From the NCBI RefSeq assembly GCF_900102075.1, contig NZ_FNAV01000005.1, positions 248,001 through 312,000 on the forward strand: 64,000 nt of DNA. Direction: 5' to 3'. A model generated the notes under the pieces. The model was not told the DNA's origin and did not search any database. It worked only from the letters and a program-made list of their open reading frames with translations. Below are positions 8,886 through 17,302 of the stretch, in pieces; the first letter of the stretch is position 1, and each line of letters starts with the position of its first letter. The position numbers and the translations under genes were made by a program. The DNA is from Salipiger thiooxidans (GTDB taxonomy: Bacteria; Pseudomonadota; Alphaproteobacteria; Rhodobacterales; Rhodobacteraceae).

Positions 8886-10337
8886 ATGACAACGATCCAC
8901 GATGACCCAGGGCAGGAGGGGCAGATGCAGCGTTATCCCCGCAACATGATCGGCTACGGCGCGGACCGCCCGGATGCGAAATGGCCCGGTGGCGCGAAGA
9001 TCGCGGTGCAGTTCGTGCTGAACTACGAAGAGGGCGGCGAGAACAACGTGCTGCATGGGGATCAGGCCTCCGAGGCCTTCCTTTCCGACATCGCGGGCGC
9101 GGCGCAATGGCCCGGGCAGCGTCACTGGAACATGGAGTCGATCTACGAATACGGCGCGCGGGCCGGGTTCTGGCGGCTGCACCGGCTGTTCACCGGCGCG
9201 GGCATCCCGCTCACCATCTACGGCGTCGCCACGGCGCTGGCCCGCAACCCCGAGCAGGTCGAGGCGATGAAGGACGCGGGCTGGGAGATCGCCAGCCACG
9301 GGCTCAAGTGGATCGAGCACAAGGACATGCCCGAAGAGGACGAGCGCGCCGCCATCGCCGAGGCGATCCGCCTGCACACCGAGGTGGTGGGCGAGGCGCC
9401 GCGCGGCTGGTACACCGGGCGCTGCTCGTCCAACACCGTGCGGCTGGCCGCCGAGACCGGGCAGTTCGCCTATATCTCCGACACCTACGACGACGATCTG
9501 CCCTACTGGATCGAGGTCGACGGCCGCGATCAGCTCATCATTCCCTACACGCTCGAAGCCAACGACATGCGCTTCGCTGTCAGCCCCGGCTGGATCGAGG
9601 GCGAGCAGTTCTTCACCTATCTCAAGGACAGCTTCGACACGCTCTATGCCGAGGGCGAGGCCGGCAAGCCCGCGATGTTCTCGATCGGGCTGCACAACCG
9701 GCTGATCGGGCGCCCGGGCAAGGTGGCGGGGCTGCAGCGCTTCCTCAACTACATCGCGGGCTTCGACGGCGTCTGGACGCCGCGCCGTCTCGAGATCGCC
9801 GAGCACTGGGCCGCGACCCATCCGCCGGTGAAAACCGAGCGCCCCAGCCAGATGGACCGCGAGACCTTCGTGGCGCGCTTCGGCGAGATCGTCGAGCATT
9901 CGCCCTGGGTCGCGGACCGGGCCTTCGACCTCGAGCTCGGGCCGGCGCATGACACGCCGGCGGGGCTGGCCAACGCGCTGGCACGGGTGCTGCGCACCGC
10001 CAGCGCCGACGAGCGCATGGGCGTGCTCCGCGCGCACCCGGATCTCGCGGGCAAGCTCGCGGCGGCCAGGGCGCTGACCGATGACAGCACCGCCGAACAG
10101 GCGAGCGCCGGGCTCGACGCGCTCACCGACGCCGAGCGCAGCCGCTTCACCGAGCTCAACACCGCGTATATGGACAAGCACGGATTTCCATTCATCATTG
10201 CCGTGCGCGATCACGACAAGCCCGGCATCCTCGCGGCGTTCGAACGCCGTCTCGGCAACGACACCGACACCGAGTTCGGGGAAGCTTGCCGGCAGGTCGA
10301 GCGGATCGCACGACTGCGGCTGGAGACCATGCTTTGA
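8886..10337 (+). CDS. puuE: bifunctional allantoinase (PuuE) / OHCU decarboxylase (UraD)
   Basis: Fusion of two consecutive purine-catabolism enzymes in 483 residues. Residues 1-315 are a PuuE-type allantoinase of the polysaccharide-deacetylase fold (RYPRNMIGYG, FVLNYEEGGENN, GWEIASHGLKWI, SIGLHNRLIGRPG), opening the allantoin ring. Residues about 325-483 are an OHCU decarboxylase with the marks AHPDLAGK (catalytic His) and the GFPFIIAV core. UraD makes (S)-allantoin from OHCU, and PuuE then hydrolyses it to allantoate. The next gene starts inside its stop codon. Similar fusions are known in proteobacteria, so this is a real architecture rather than a missed stop. Confidence 0.93.
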   Translation: MTTIHDDPGQEGQMQRYPRNMIGYGADRPDAKWPGGAKIAVQFVLNYEEGGENNVLHGDQASEAFLSDIAGAAQWPGQRHWNMESIYEYGARAGFWRLHRLFTGAGIPLTIYGVATALARNPEQVEAMKDAGWEIASHGLKWIEHKDMPEEDERAAIAEAIRLHTEVVGEAPRGWYTGRCSSNTVRLAAETGQFAYISDTYDDDLPYWIEVDGRDQLIIPYTLEANDMRFAVSPGWIEGEQFFTYLKDSFDTLYAEGEAGKPAMFSIGLHNRLIGRPGKVAGLQRFLNYIAGFDGVWTPRRLEIAEHWAATHPPVKTERPSQMDRETFVARFGEIVEHSPWVADRAFDLELGPAHDTPAGLANALARVLRTASADERMGVLRAHPDLAGKLAAARALTDDSTAEQASAGLDALTDAERSRFTELNTAYMDKHGFPFIIAVRDHDKPGILAAFERRLGNDTDTEFGEACRQVERIARLRLETML

Positions 10338-11170
10338 AACACGACACCATCGCGACCTATGCCTTCCCGCCCGGCGGCCTGCCCGGGCAGGACGGCGACC
10401 CCGAGGGCACCGCGATCCTCACCGAAGCCTACGCAGTGATCCCTGCGCACGTGATGCGCGACATCGTCACCAGCTTCCTGCCGGGCTGGACCGGGACCCG
10501 TGCCTGGATCCTCGCGCGGCCGATGACCGGCTTTGCCGAAACCTTCGCGCAATACGCGGTCGAGCTGGCGCCCGGCGGCGGCAGCGACGACCCCGAGCCC
10601 GACCACGCGGCGCAGGCGGTGATCTTCGTCGCCCACGGCGAGGCCCGGCTGGCCCTCGGCGGCGACAGCCATGAGCTGCGCGCGGGCAGCTACGCCTACA
10701 TCCCCGCAAGCGCGGTCTGGACGATCTGGAACACCGGAGACGCGCCCTGCGGCTTCCACTGGATCCGCAAGCGCTGGACCCCGGCGCCGGGCATCACCCC
10801 GCCCGACGCTTTCGTGACCCACGAAAGCGACGTGCCGCGCATGGAGATGCCCGATTGCGACGGCGTCTGGTCGACCCAGCGCTTTGCCGACCCGCTCGAC
10901 CTGCGCCACGACATGCACGTCAACATCGTCAGCATCGAGAGCGGCGGCCGGATCCCCTTTGCCGAGACCCACGTCATGGAGCACGGGCTCTACGTGCTCT
11001 CGGGCCACGGGCGCTATCTTCTGAACAAGGACTGGGTCGAGGTCGGCCCCGGCGATTTCATGTGGCTGCGCGCCTTCTGCCCGCAGGCCTGCATCGCCAC
11101 CGGGGACGAGACCTTCCGCTACCTGCTCTACAAGGACGTGAACCGCCATCCGGCGCTGAGCCTGAAATGA
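10334..11170 (+). CDS. allE: (S)-ureidoglycine aminohydrolase, bicupin
   Basis: Converts (S)-ureidoglycine to ureidoglycolate with ammonia release. About 278 residues form two cupin barrels; the second carries the metal-site pattern around IPFAETHVMEHGLYVLSG and the late motif GDFMWLRAFCPQACIA typical of the YlbA/AllE family. I take the TTG that overlaps the preceding TGA (TTGA) as the start, giving LKHDTIATYAFPPGG, which matches the usual N-terminus; longer starts would run far into puuE. Its stop overlaps the ATG of the lyase gene. Coupling on both sides suggests one transcript. Confidence 0.9.
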   Translation: MKHDTIATYAFPPGGLPGQDGDPEGTAILTEAYAVIPAHVMRDIVTSFLPGWTGTRAWILARPMTGFAETFAQYAVELAPGGGSDDPEPDHAAQAVIFVAHGEARLALGGDSHELRAGSYAYIPASAVWTIWNTGDAPCGFHWIRKRWTPAPGITPPDAFVTHESDVPRMEMPDCDGVWSTQRFADPLDLRHDMHVNIVSIESGGRIPFAETHVMEHGLYVLSGHGRYLLNKDWVEVGPGDFMWLRAFCPQACIATGDETFRYLLYKDVNRHPALSLK

Positions 11171-11658
11171 CAGAGATCGTCGCCCAGCCGCTGACCGCCG
11201 AGGCCTTCGCGCCCTATGGCGACGTGCTCGAGATTGCGGGCGCGCCGGACAAGATCATCAACCAGGGGCTCTGCGGGCGGTACCACGACCGGGCGGCGCT
11301 GGATTTCGGGCCCGGCGGGCGGGCGGGCATCAGCCTGTTCAACGCCGAGCCCCGGAGCCTGCCCTACCGGCTGGAAATGGTCGAGCGTCACCCCGAAGGC
11401 AGCCAGGCCTTCGTGCCGATGCACCTCAAGCCGTGGCTGGTGGTGGTGGCCGAGCCGGGCGACGTGCCGGGGCCTGTGCATGCCTTCCTCGCGGCGTCGG
11501 GGCAGGGGATCAACTTTCACCGCGGCACATGGCACGGCGTCCTGACGCCGCTGCATGAGCCGGGGCTCTTCGCGGTGGTCGACCGTATCGGCGACACCGC
11601 CAACCTCGAGGAACACTGGCTCGAGACGCCGGTGATCATCGGCGGGCCGCGCTTCTGA
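11167..11658 (+). CDS. allA: ureidoglycolate lyase
   Basis: Cleaves ureidoglycolate to glyoxylate and urea, the last step of the pathway encoded upstream. It is 163 residues, normal for AllA. Recognisable segments are PLTAEAFAPYGDVLE at the N-terminus, FVPMHLKPWLVVVA, and the metal-site region GINFHRGTWHGVLTPL. The ATG overlaps the stop of allE by 4 nt. The missing step between allantoinase and AllE (allantoate amidohydrolase) has no gene in this cluster. Confidence 0.93.
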   Translation: MTEIVAQPLTAEAFAPYGDVLEIAGAPDKIINQGLCGRYHDRAALDFGPGGRAGISLFNAEPRSLPYRLEMVERHPEGSQAFVPMHLKPWLVVVAEPGDVPGPVHAFLAASGQGINFHRGTWHGVLTPLHEPGLFAVVDRIGDTANLEEHWLETPVIIGGPRF

Positions 11659-11772
11659 TCTGACGAAGCTGCCGCCGCGGGTGATAACGGACGCGCGCGG
11701 AGGAGGCTGGCAAGCCCCCCGCGCGCGCCGCGGGACCGGACGGACGGGACGGGCCGCCCGATCCCTGTCCGG

Positions 11773-12330
11773 TCAGTCGTGCCAGCGGTTGTTGCCCCAG
11801 CCGCGGTTGCCGTTGTTCCAGCCACGGTTGTGGTCGTTCCAGCCACGGTTGTCGTGCCGCACCGGGCCGCGGTCGCCGATCTGGAAACCTTCCCGCTCGA
11901 GGCAGCCGGCGTAGTAGACCTTGCGCTTGTCGCCGCCGTCACGGACCCGGGTCTCGCAACGCTTGGGCAGCCGGTCGGTGTTCCAGCCGTTGCGCTGCAG
12001 GCAGCCCTTCGACACCACGTAATCCGAGCGGCCGCCGCGGATCTGCAGCACGCAGCTTCGCGGCATCGCGCGCTGTTGGCCGCGGTAGTCCTTGCGGTTG
12101 CGGTCCTCATGGATCACCCGCGGCAGGCCACGGTTGTCGGCGTGGTCGTTGCGGATGTCGAAGAAGCCGTCCTCCTGGGTGGAGTTGATGACGCGGTTGA
12201 GCGTATAGAGTTTCGCGACGTTGCCGAGCACCTGGCCCAGGTCTGCGTTGTCGGCGCGGCTTGCCTGCGCCGAGAGTGCGGTGACGGCGAGCGAGGCGGC
12301 CAGGACGGCGGCGATGAACTTGCGGGACAT
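11773..12330 (-). CDS. secreted protein of unknown function with NRGW-rich C-terminus
   Basis: Hypothetical protein of 185 residues. It has a clear signal peptide (MSRKFIAAVLAASLAVTALS, cleavage probably after AQASRA). The middle contains four Cys in two similar blocks (SCVLQIRGGRSDYVVSKGC and RCETRVRDGGDKRKVYYAGC), which look like an internal duplication held by disulfides. The last 30 residues repeat N-R-G-W units. The start is fixed by AAGGAG 5 nt upstream. I recognise no named family. It is divergent from the next two small genes, with 181 nt between. Confidence 0.8.
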   Translation of the reverse strand: MSRKFIAAVLAASLAVTALSAQASRADNADLGQVLGNVAKLYTLNRVINSTQEDGFFDIRNDHADNRGLPRVIHEDRNRKDYRGQQRAMPRSCVLQIRGGRSDYVVSKGCLQRNGWNTDRLPKRCETRVRDGGDKRKVYYAGCLEREGFQIGDRGPVRHDNRGWNDHNRGWNNGNRGWGNNRWHD

Positions 12331-12511
12331 GGGGTCTCCTTCCGGTCTTGCGGTCTTGAGTCGTATGCCGCCCGAACCGGACGACGCTCTGACCGGACAC
12401 TCATCCCGACCCGGCAAAACAGGCAATATCGCCCCGCTGCTATCGGATAACAGGCAGGGTTTTGCCGCTCGGCTATTGAATTGCGGCATGTCTTTGCGCA
12501 GCGTGGCGGGC

Positions 12512-12799
12512 ATGAAACGGCTCTTTCTTCTCCTCTTCCTCGCCCTCGTCCTGCCCGCCGCGGCGCAGGCCGACTGTTACGTGGAATACAAGGCCAAGCG
12601 CGATGCGCCGCTGCGCCTGCACTATGGCATCGCCCTGCTGCCGGGCGGAGACTGCCCCGGCAAGGGACAGGCCGCCGACGCGCTGCGCTCCCGTCTCGCG
12701 GGATCCGGCTGGACACTGCTGAACGTGGTGGGTAGCTCCACCAAGGAACCGGGCAAAAAGAAGAAGGCCAATGCCGGCGACTACTACCTCCGCTTCTGA
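12512..12799 (+). CDS. small secreted protein of unknown function
   Basis: Ninety-five residues with a strong signal peptide (MKRLFLLLFLALVLPAAAQA), then a basic mature protein of 75 residues containing two Cys and a lysine run (GKKKKA) before the C-terminal GDYYLRF. The mature part DCYVEYKAKRD... looks like a compact beta-rich domain but matches no family I can name. Its last 29 nt overlap the start of the membrane-anchored winged-helix gene in another frame, so the two are probably cotranslated. An ATG eight codons earlier would put extra residues before the signal peptide and is less likely. Confidence 0.7.
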   Translation: MKRLFLLLFLALVLPAAAQADCYVEYKAKRDAPLRLHYGIALLPGGDCPGKGQAADALRSRLAGSGWTLLNVVGSSTKEPGKKKKANAGDYYLRF

Positions 12800-13475
12800 C
12801 GCGCGCCGGGCCGGGACGCGGCTCGTGAGCTTCGGCATCGCCGCCATTGTCCTGCTGCTGGCACTGGGCGGCGGGCTTCTGATGCTGACCCTGCCCGATG
12901 CCAACGCCTTCAACGCGCAGGTCGAGCGGATCTTCATCGAGAACGACGACCTCACCGGGCAGGCCGAGGTCAAGCTGCTCGAGATCCTCGCGCAGTCGGG
13001 CACGGCGTTCTCGGACACGCTGGCGAGCTACCGCATGGTGATCTTCGTGCTGCTGGTCTTCGCCACCGCGCTGCTGGTCGCGGCGCTGGTGTTCCTCGTG
13101 ATGCTGGTGGTGCTGAACCGCCGCATGGCCCAGATCGAGCGCTCGGGGATCCAGGTCAGCTCGCTGATCATCAGCCGCGAGGAGAACACCGTCTATCTCA
13201 ATACCATGGGCTTCAAGCTGACCGAGGCGATGATCGAGACACTGGCGGTGCTGGCCGAGGCGCGGATGGACAATGAGATGCTCTCGGGGGCGCAGATCGA
13301 GGCGGTGATCTCGGGCCGCGATGCCTCGGATTGCGAGGAAGCGGCGGGGGCGACGCGGATCAAGCGTCTGCGCGACGGGCTCGGCAACCAGATGGTGAGC
13401 GAGCTCCTGGTCAAGAACATTGCCCGACGCGGCTATGTGCTGGCCATCGACAAGGATGTGATCGAAGTCGTCTGA
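12771..13475 (+). CDS. membrane-anchored winged-helix protein (OmpR-type domain), function unknown
   Basis: Protein of 234 residues with TM segments near 18-41 and 88-115, a periplasmic loop of about 46 residues between them, and a cytoplasmic C-terminal domain from about 130. That domain closely follows the OmpR/PhoB DNA-binding pattern: an N-terminal strand (SLIISREENTVYLN), FKLTEAMIETLAVLAEARM in place of LTxxEfxLLxxL, then RIKRLRDGLG and LLVKNIARRGYVL, matching the recognition helix and wing (LRxKLG...RGxGYxL). I infer a one-component transmembrane regulator, like ToxR but with the domain order reversed. Overlap with the small secreted gene suggests a functional pair. No family name is assigned. 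Confidence 0.75.
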   Translation: MPATTTSASDARRAGTRLVSFGIAAIVLLLALGGGLLMLTLPDANAFNAQVERIFIENDDLTGQAEVKLLEILAQSGTAFSDTLASYRMVIFVLLVFATALLVAALVFLVMLVVLNRRMAQIERSGIQVSSLIISREENTVYLNTMGFKLTEAMIETLAVLAEARMDNEMLSGAQIEAVISGRDASDCEEAAGATRIKRLRDGLGNQMVSELLVKNIARRGYVLAIDKDVIEVV

Positions 13476-13632
13476 CCCGGCCCCTCCGGGCGGTCAGGGC
13501 GGGGGTTCGGGGCCTTGCGGCGGGGCCTCACAGCGGGCGCCTTGGGGCACCGTGCTTGCGGGCGCGGTTGAATCCTGTCCGGAACGGGTGCAAACAGTCT
13601 GGGCATTCCCTGACGCTCGGAAAAGTTCGCCC

Positions 13633-14298
13633 ATGGCCAAGCTCTACCACGTGCCGCTCTCGCCGTTTTGCCGAAAGGTCCGTCTCAGCCTTGCCGAGAA
13701 GAAGATCGAGTGCGAGCTGATCGAGGAGCGCTACTGGGAGAAGGAGGCGGATTTCCTCCGCCGCAACCCCGCCGCCAAGGTCCCTGTGCTGCGCATCGAC
13801 GGCAAGACCATGGCCGAGAGCGCCGCGATCTGCGAGTGGATCGAAGAGAAATACCCCGAGCCCGCGCTGATGCCGCGCTCGGCCGATGCCCGCTACGAGG
13901 TGCGCCGGCTGGTGGGCTGGTTCGACGACAAGTTCCACAGCGAGGTGACGTCGAAGCTGCTTTACGAGCGGGTGAACAAGAAGATCATGAAGGCGGGCTT
14001 CCCGGATTCGAGCAACGTGAAGTCGGGCGCGAAGGCGATCAAGTATCACCTCGACTACATGGCCTGGCTGCTCGACCACCGGCGTTGGCTGGCGGGCGAC
14101 GTGATGACGCTGGCGGATTTCGCCGCCGCGGCACATCTCTCGGCGCTCGACTACATCTCGGACGTGGACTGGAACCGGCAGGCCTCGGTCAAGGACTGGT
14201 ACGCCAAGATCAAGTCGCGTCCCGCCTTCCGGTCGATCCTCGCGGACCAGATCCCCGGCTTCCCGCCGCCGCCGCATTATGCCGATCTCGACTTCTGA
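13633..14298 (+). CDS. fzlA: GST-fold protein, probably FtsZ-binding FzlA
   Basis: Glutathione-S-transferase-like protein of 221 residues. The thioredoxin-fold N-terminus starts LYHVPLSPFCRKVRLSLAEK, followed by NPAAKVPVLRIDGKTMAESAAI, and an all-helical C-terminal domain with LADFAAAAHLSALDY. In alphaproteobacteria a GST-like protein next to queG with a conserved tail (HYADLDF) corresponds to FzlA, which binds FtsZ filaments and controls constriction rather than conjugating glutathione. The assignment to FzlA rests on this neighbourhood and the tail; a generic GST cannot be excluded. A hairpin repeat separates it from queG. Confidence 0.75.
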   Translation: MAKLYHVPLSPFCRKVRLSLAEKKIECELIEERYWEKEADFLRRNPAAKVPVLRIDGKTMAESAAICEWIEEKYPEPALMPRSADARYEVRRLVGWFDDKFHSEVTSKLLYERVNKKIMKAGFPDSSNVKSGAKAIKYHLDYMAWLLDHRRWLAGDVMTLADFAAAAHLSALDYISDVDWNRQASVKDWYAKIKSRPAFRSILADQIPGFPPPPHYADLDF

Positions 14299-14311
14299 GG
14301 CCGGCGTCGCA

Positions 14312-14379
14312 GGGGGCTCTGCCCCCGCCGCGCAAGGCGCGACTCCCCCGGAGTTTGCCGGGCAAGATGAAGGGACGGG
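14312..14379 (+). repeat. dispersed intergenic hairpin repeat, copy A
   Basis: Starts with the inverted repeat GGGGGC-TCT-GCCCCC and ends with GACTCCCCCGGAGTTTGCC then GGCAAGATGAAGGGACGGG. The same order of elements recurs at 31103-31168 (reverse strand) and 33216-33287, with a diverged form at 62905-62986. It lies between fzlA and queG; its end is within a few bases of the queG start, so it forms part of the queG leader. Confidence 0.8.
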
Positions 14380-14382
14380 ATC

Positions 14383-15432
14383 TTGTCCCTGAAGGAGAGG
14401 CTGGTCGCGGAGGCGGGCGCCACGGGCTTTGCCGCCTCCCGGGTTTGCCGTCCCGGGGACGTGCCGCAGGCCGCCGGGCGGCTGGCGGCGTTTCTCGACG
14501 CGGGACGGCACGGGCAGATGGGCTGGATGGCCGAGCGCACGGCGTGGCGCGGCAATCCGGCGGCGCTCTGGCCCGAGGCACGCTCGGTCATCATGCTGGC
14601 AGAGAACTACGGGCCCGAGGGCGATCCGCTGGCAGTGCTGGAGCAGCGCGACCGGGCGGCAATCTCGGTCTATGCGCAGAACCGCGATTACCATGACGTG
14701 GTGAAGAAGAAGCTGAAGCGGCTGGGGCGGTGGTTGCTGGCGGCGGCGGAGAAGGAGCTTGGGCTCGCGGCGGAGATCAAGGTCTTCGTCGACACCGCGC
14801 CGGTGATGGAGAAGCCGCTCGGGCAGGCGGCGGGGCTCGGCTGGCAGGGCAAGCACACCAATCTCGTGAGCCGGGAGATCGGGTCGTGGTTCTTTCTCGG
14901 CGCGATCTTCACCACGCTGGAGCTGGCGCCGGACGGGGCGGAGCGCGACCATTGCGGCTCGTGCCGGGCCTGTCTCGACATCTGCCCGACCGGGGCCTTC
15001 CCGGCGCCCTACCAGCTCGATGCGCGGCGCTGCATCTCGTACCTGACGATCGAGCACGGCGGGCCGGTGGACGAGGAGCTGCGGCCGCTGCTGGGCAACC
15101 GCATCTACGGCTGCGACGACTGCCTTGCCGTCTGTCCGTGGAACAAGTTCGCACATCGGGCCGGCGAGGCGAAGTACCACGCCCGGCCTGAGCTTCTCGC
15201 GCCGGAGCTCTCAGAGCTGGCGGGGCTGGACGACGCGGGTTTCCGGGTGTTGTTCTCGGGCTCGCCGATCAAGCGCATCGGCCGGGACCGGTTCGTGCGC
15301 AACGTCTGCTATGCCATCGGCAATTCGGGCGACGCGGCGCTGCGGCCCGCGGCTCAGGCGCTCTGCGACGATCCCGACCCGGCGTTGCGCGATGCGGCGC
15401 GCTGGGCGGTGGAGCGGCTGGACGGGGTGTAG
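14383..15432 (+). CDS. queG: epoxyqueuosine reductase QueG
   Basis: Cobalamin- and Fe-S-dependent enzyme reducing epoxyqueuosine to queuosine in tRNA, the last step of Q biosynthesis. The 349 residues contain the N-terminal cobalamin-binding region ([33 protein letters not shown]) and two ferredoxin-like clusters, [14 protein letters not shown] and [16 protein letters not shown]-like helical tail follows ([17 protein letters not shown]). The start is TTG with GGGA upstream; no ATG lies in a suitable place. Possibly transcribed with fzlA through the intervening repeat. Confidence 0.95.
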   Translation: MSLKERLVAEAGATGFAASRVCRPGDVPQAAGRLAAFLDAGRHGQMGWMAERTAWRGNPAALWPEARSVIMLAENYGPEGDPLAVLEQRDRAAISVYAQNRDYHDVVKKKLKRLGRWLLAAAEKELGLAAEIKVFVDTAPVMEKPLGQAAGLGWQGKHTNLVSREIGSWFFLGAIFTTLELAPDGAERDHCGSCRACLDICPTGAFPAPYQLDARRCISYLTIEHGGPVDEELRPLLGNRIYGCDDCLAVCPWNKFAHRAGEAKYHARPELLAPELSELAGLDDAGFRVLFSGSPIKRIGRDRFVRNVCYAIGNSGDAALRPAAQALCDDPDPALRDAARWAVERLDGV

Positions 15433-15447
15433 CTTTCCACGCGATGT

Positions 15448-15486
15448 GGCCCGGCCCCCCCCGGGAGTTCAGCAGGGGGCCGGGCC
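15448..15486. terminator. hairpin between convergent genes
   Basis: GGCCCGGCCCCC pairs perfectly with GGGGGCCGGGCC (12 bp, 15-nt loop). It sits between the 3' ends of queG and the convergent secreted-protein gene, so it can terminate both. There is no clear T-tract on either side. Confidence 0.6.
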
Positions 15487-15516
15487 GGAACGCGCCCGGG
15501 TACGAGGAGTCCAGGG

Positions 15517-15987
15517 TCAGGCGCGGTCGTCCAGAAGCACGGTGAGCGAGCGCTTGGCGGTCTGGTAGATGCCGATGACATCGTCGGAGGTGAAGCCGCG
15601 GGCCTCGATGGCGCCGATCACCGCGTCGCTGCCGTCGATCTGGGTCTGCAGCATGTCGAGGCGGGTCTGGGCCCGTGACAGCGCGTTGTCGAGCGCCGAG
15701 ACGTTGTTGCCGCCACCGCCCGACATGTCGAGCTCGCTGAGGGTGCGGGTTTCGATCTCGGCGTCCTCGGGGATACCGGTGAGCGGGATGGCGACGCCCT
15801 TGCCGTCGAGGTCGGCGACGAGGTCGGACAACGTCTCTGGCACCTCGGTGATCTCGATCTCGGGTTCGCCCTGCGCGCGCACCTGCGCGGTGAGGTCGGT
15901 GTCGCTTGCGCTTTGCGCGAAGGCAGCGCCGTAGACGGACATGGCGACGAGGGTGGCGAGCCCGATGCTGGTCGTGCGGATGGTCAT
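15517..15987 (-). CDS. secreted protein of unknown function
   Basis: Hypothetical exported protein of 156 residues. The signal peptide runs MTIRTTSIGLATLVAMSVYG and probably cleaves after AAFA. The mature part is acidic, with a glycine run (SGGGG) near residue 90, then a helical segment (ALDNALSRAQTRLDMLQTQI) that could form a coiled coil, and a C-terminal helix-loop (GFTSDDVIGIYQTAKRS). No known domain is recognised. The start is certain: AAAGGAGG lies 7 nt before the ATG. It is monocistronic between two convergent or divergent neighbours. Confidence 0.8.
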   Translation of the reverse strand: MTIRTTSIGLATLVAMSVYGAAFAQSASDTDLTAQVRAQGEPEIEITEVPETLSDLVADLDGKGVAIPLTGIPEDAEIETRTLSELDMSGGGGNNVSALDNALSRAQTRLDMLQTQIDGSDAVIGAIEARGFTSDDVIGIYQTAKRSLTVLLDDRA

Positions 15988-16295
15988 GGCCGATCCTCCT
16001 TTGATCCGTTTCTTGATGTTTTTCGATCCGTTGCGGCCGACGCTGCGGTGCGTCGACAGAGATGTAAGGCGCGTGGCGGCGATCGGGATCCCCCTCGTGA
16101 CGGCGCAACCGATTCCGGCGAAGCCTTGCCAGTTCAGGGGGGCAGGGGTGGGCGGCGCCCCGCCGGTTCCGCGACCGCCGCAGGGGCCGGCGGAATGTCG
16201 CCGGACTTCACGGCAGGGTCATAGGGCCGTAACGGGCTTTGCAATGATGCCACGAAGACCCATCTTATGGGCAAACAGGTCATGGAGGATTTGGC
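15988..16295. other. intergenic region between divergent secreted-protein gene and msrB
   Basis: About 308 nt holding the promoters of both flanking genes. GATCCGTT occurs twice, near 16003 and 16025, just upstream of the secreted-protein gene and could be a regulator half-site pair. GGAGG lies 7 nt before msrB. No gene is seen. Confidence 0.4.
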
Positions 16296-16745
16296 ATGGC
16301 GACCTATGAACGCAATCCGGACGCGATCGCGGCGCTCGACGCGGAGCAGTATCGCGTGACGCAGGAAAATGGCACCGAGCGGCCGGGCAGCGGGCGTTAC
16401 CTCGACAACAAGGCGGCGGGGATCTACGTCGACATCGTCTCGGGCGAGCCGCTGTTCGCCTCGTCCGACAAGTACGAGTCAGGCTGCGGCTGGCCGAGCT
16501 TCGTGAAGCCGATCGAGCCCGCCCACGTGCAGGAGCTGCGCGACACCACCCACGGCATGGTCCGGACCGAGGTGCGCTCGACCCACGGCGATTCGCACCT
16601 TGGCCACGTCTTCCCCGACGGTCCGACGGACCGGGGCGGGCTGCGCTACTGCATCAACTCGGCGTCCCTGCGCTTTGTCCCCCGTGACGAGATGGAGGCA
16701 GAGGGCTACGGCGCCTATCTCGAGCAAGTGGAGGACCTGACATGA
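16296..16745 (+). CDS. msrB: peptide methionine (R)-S-oxide reductase MsrB
   Basis: Repairs the R-epimer of methionine sulfoxide in proteins. The catalytic Cys119 lies in [15 protein letters not shown], and Cys64 in SGCGWPSF is the likely resolving residue. The two CxxC zinc motifs found in many MsrB proteins are absent ([11 protein letters not shown] replaces the first), so this is a zinc-free form. 149 residues is normal. The ATG follows GGAGG. The stop overlaps the msrA start by 4 nt, giving a two-gene operon that repairs both epimers. Confidence 0.95.
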   Translation: MATYERNPDAIAALDAEQYRVTQENGTERPGSGRYLDNKAAGIYVDIVSGEPLFASSDKYESGCGWPSFVKPIEPAHVQELRDTTHGMVRTEVRSTHGDSHLGHVFPDGPTDRGGLRYCINSASLRFVPRDEMEAEGYGAYLEQVEDLT

Positions 16746-17248
16746 GTGAACGCGCCGTTCTCGCCGGTGGTTGTTTCTGGGGCATGGAAGACCTGATCCG
16801 CAGGCTTCCGGGCGTGGAGAAAACCCGCGTCGGATACACCGGCGGTGACGTGGCCAACGCCACTTACCGCAACCACGGCACCCACGCGGAGGGGATCGAG
16901 ATCCTCTTCGACCCGTCGAAGATCAGCTACCGGCAGATCCTCGAGTTCTTCTTCCAGATCCACGACCCGACCACGCCGAACCGGCAGGGCAACGACGTCG
17001 GCATGAGCTACCGCTCGGCGATCTACTATGTGGACGAGGCGCAGAAGGCGGTGGCGCTGGACACCATCGCCGACGTGGACGCCTCGGGGCTCTGGCCGGG
17101 CAAGGTGGTGACCGAGGTCGAGCCGGTGGGCGACTTCTGGCAGGCCGAGCCCGAGCATCAGGATTACCTGCTGCGCCACCCCAACGGCTACACCTGCCAC
17201 TACCCGCGCCCGGGCTGGGTGCTGCCGAAACGCGCGGCGGCCGAATAA
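16742..17248 (+). CDS. msrA: peptide methionine (S)-S-oxide reductase MsrA
   Basis: Repairs the S-epimer of methionine sulfoxide. The active-site motif GGCFWGMED is near residue 10, followed by [12 protein letters not shown] and the [19 protein letters not shown] region conserved in MsrA. At 168 residues it is a short, complete MsrA without the extended C-terminal recycling Cys region, although one Cys remains in [10 protein letters not shown]. Translationally coupled to msrB. It ends 55 nt before the convergent Crp/Fnr regulator. Confidence 0.95.
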   Translation: MSERAVLAGGCFWGMEDLIRRLPGVEKTRVGYTGGDVANATYRNHGTHAEGIEILFDPSKISYRQILEFFFQIHDPTTPNRQGNDVGMSYRSAIYYVDEAQKAVALDTIADVDASGLWPGKVVTEVEPVGDFWQAEPEHQDYLLRHPNGYTCHYPRPGWVLPKRAAAE

Positions 17249-17302
17249 CTCTGAAATATGCCCCCTGCGGCGCCCCTTCGGCGTCGCGGCGGGTGCGGGC
17301 GA

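Noticed and set aside
13528-15180. Open frame of 550 codons antisense to fzlA and queG
   Set aside because: Both sense genes are clear families; the antisense translation shows no conserved motif.
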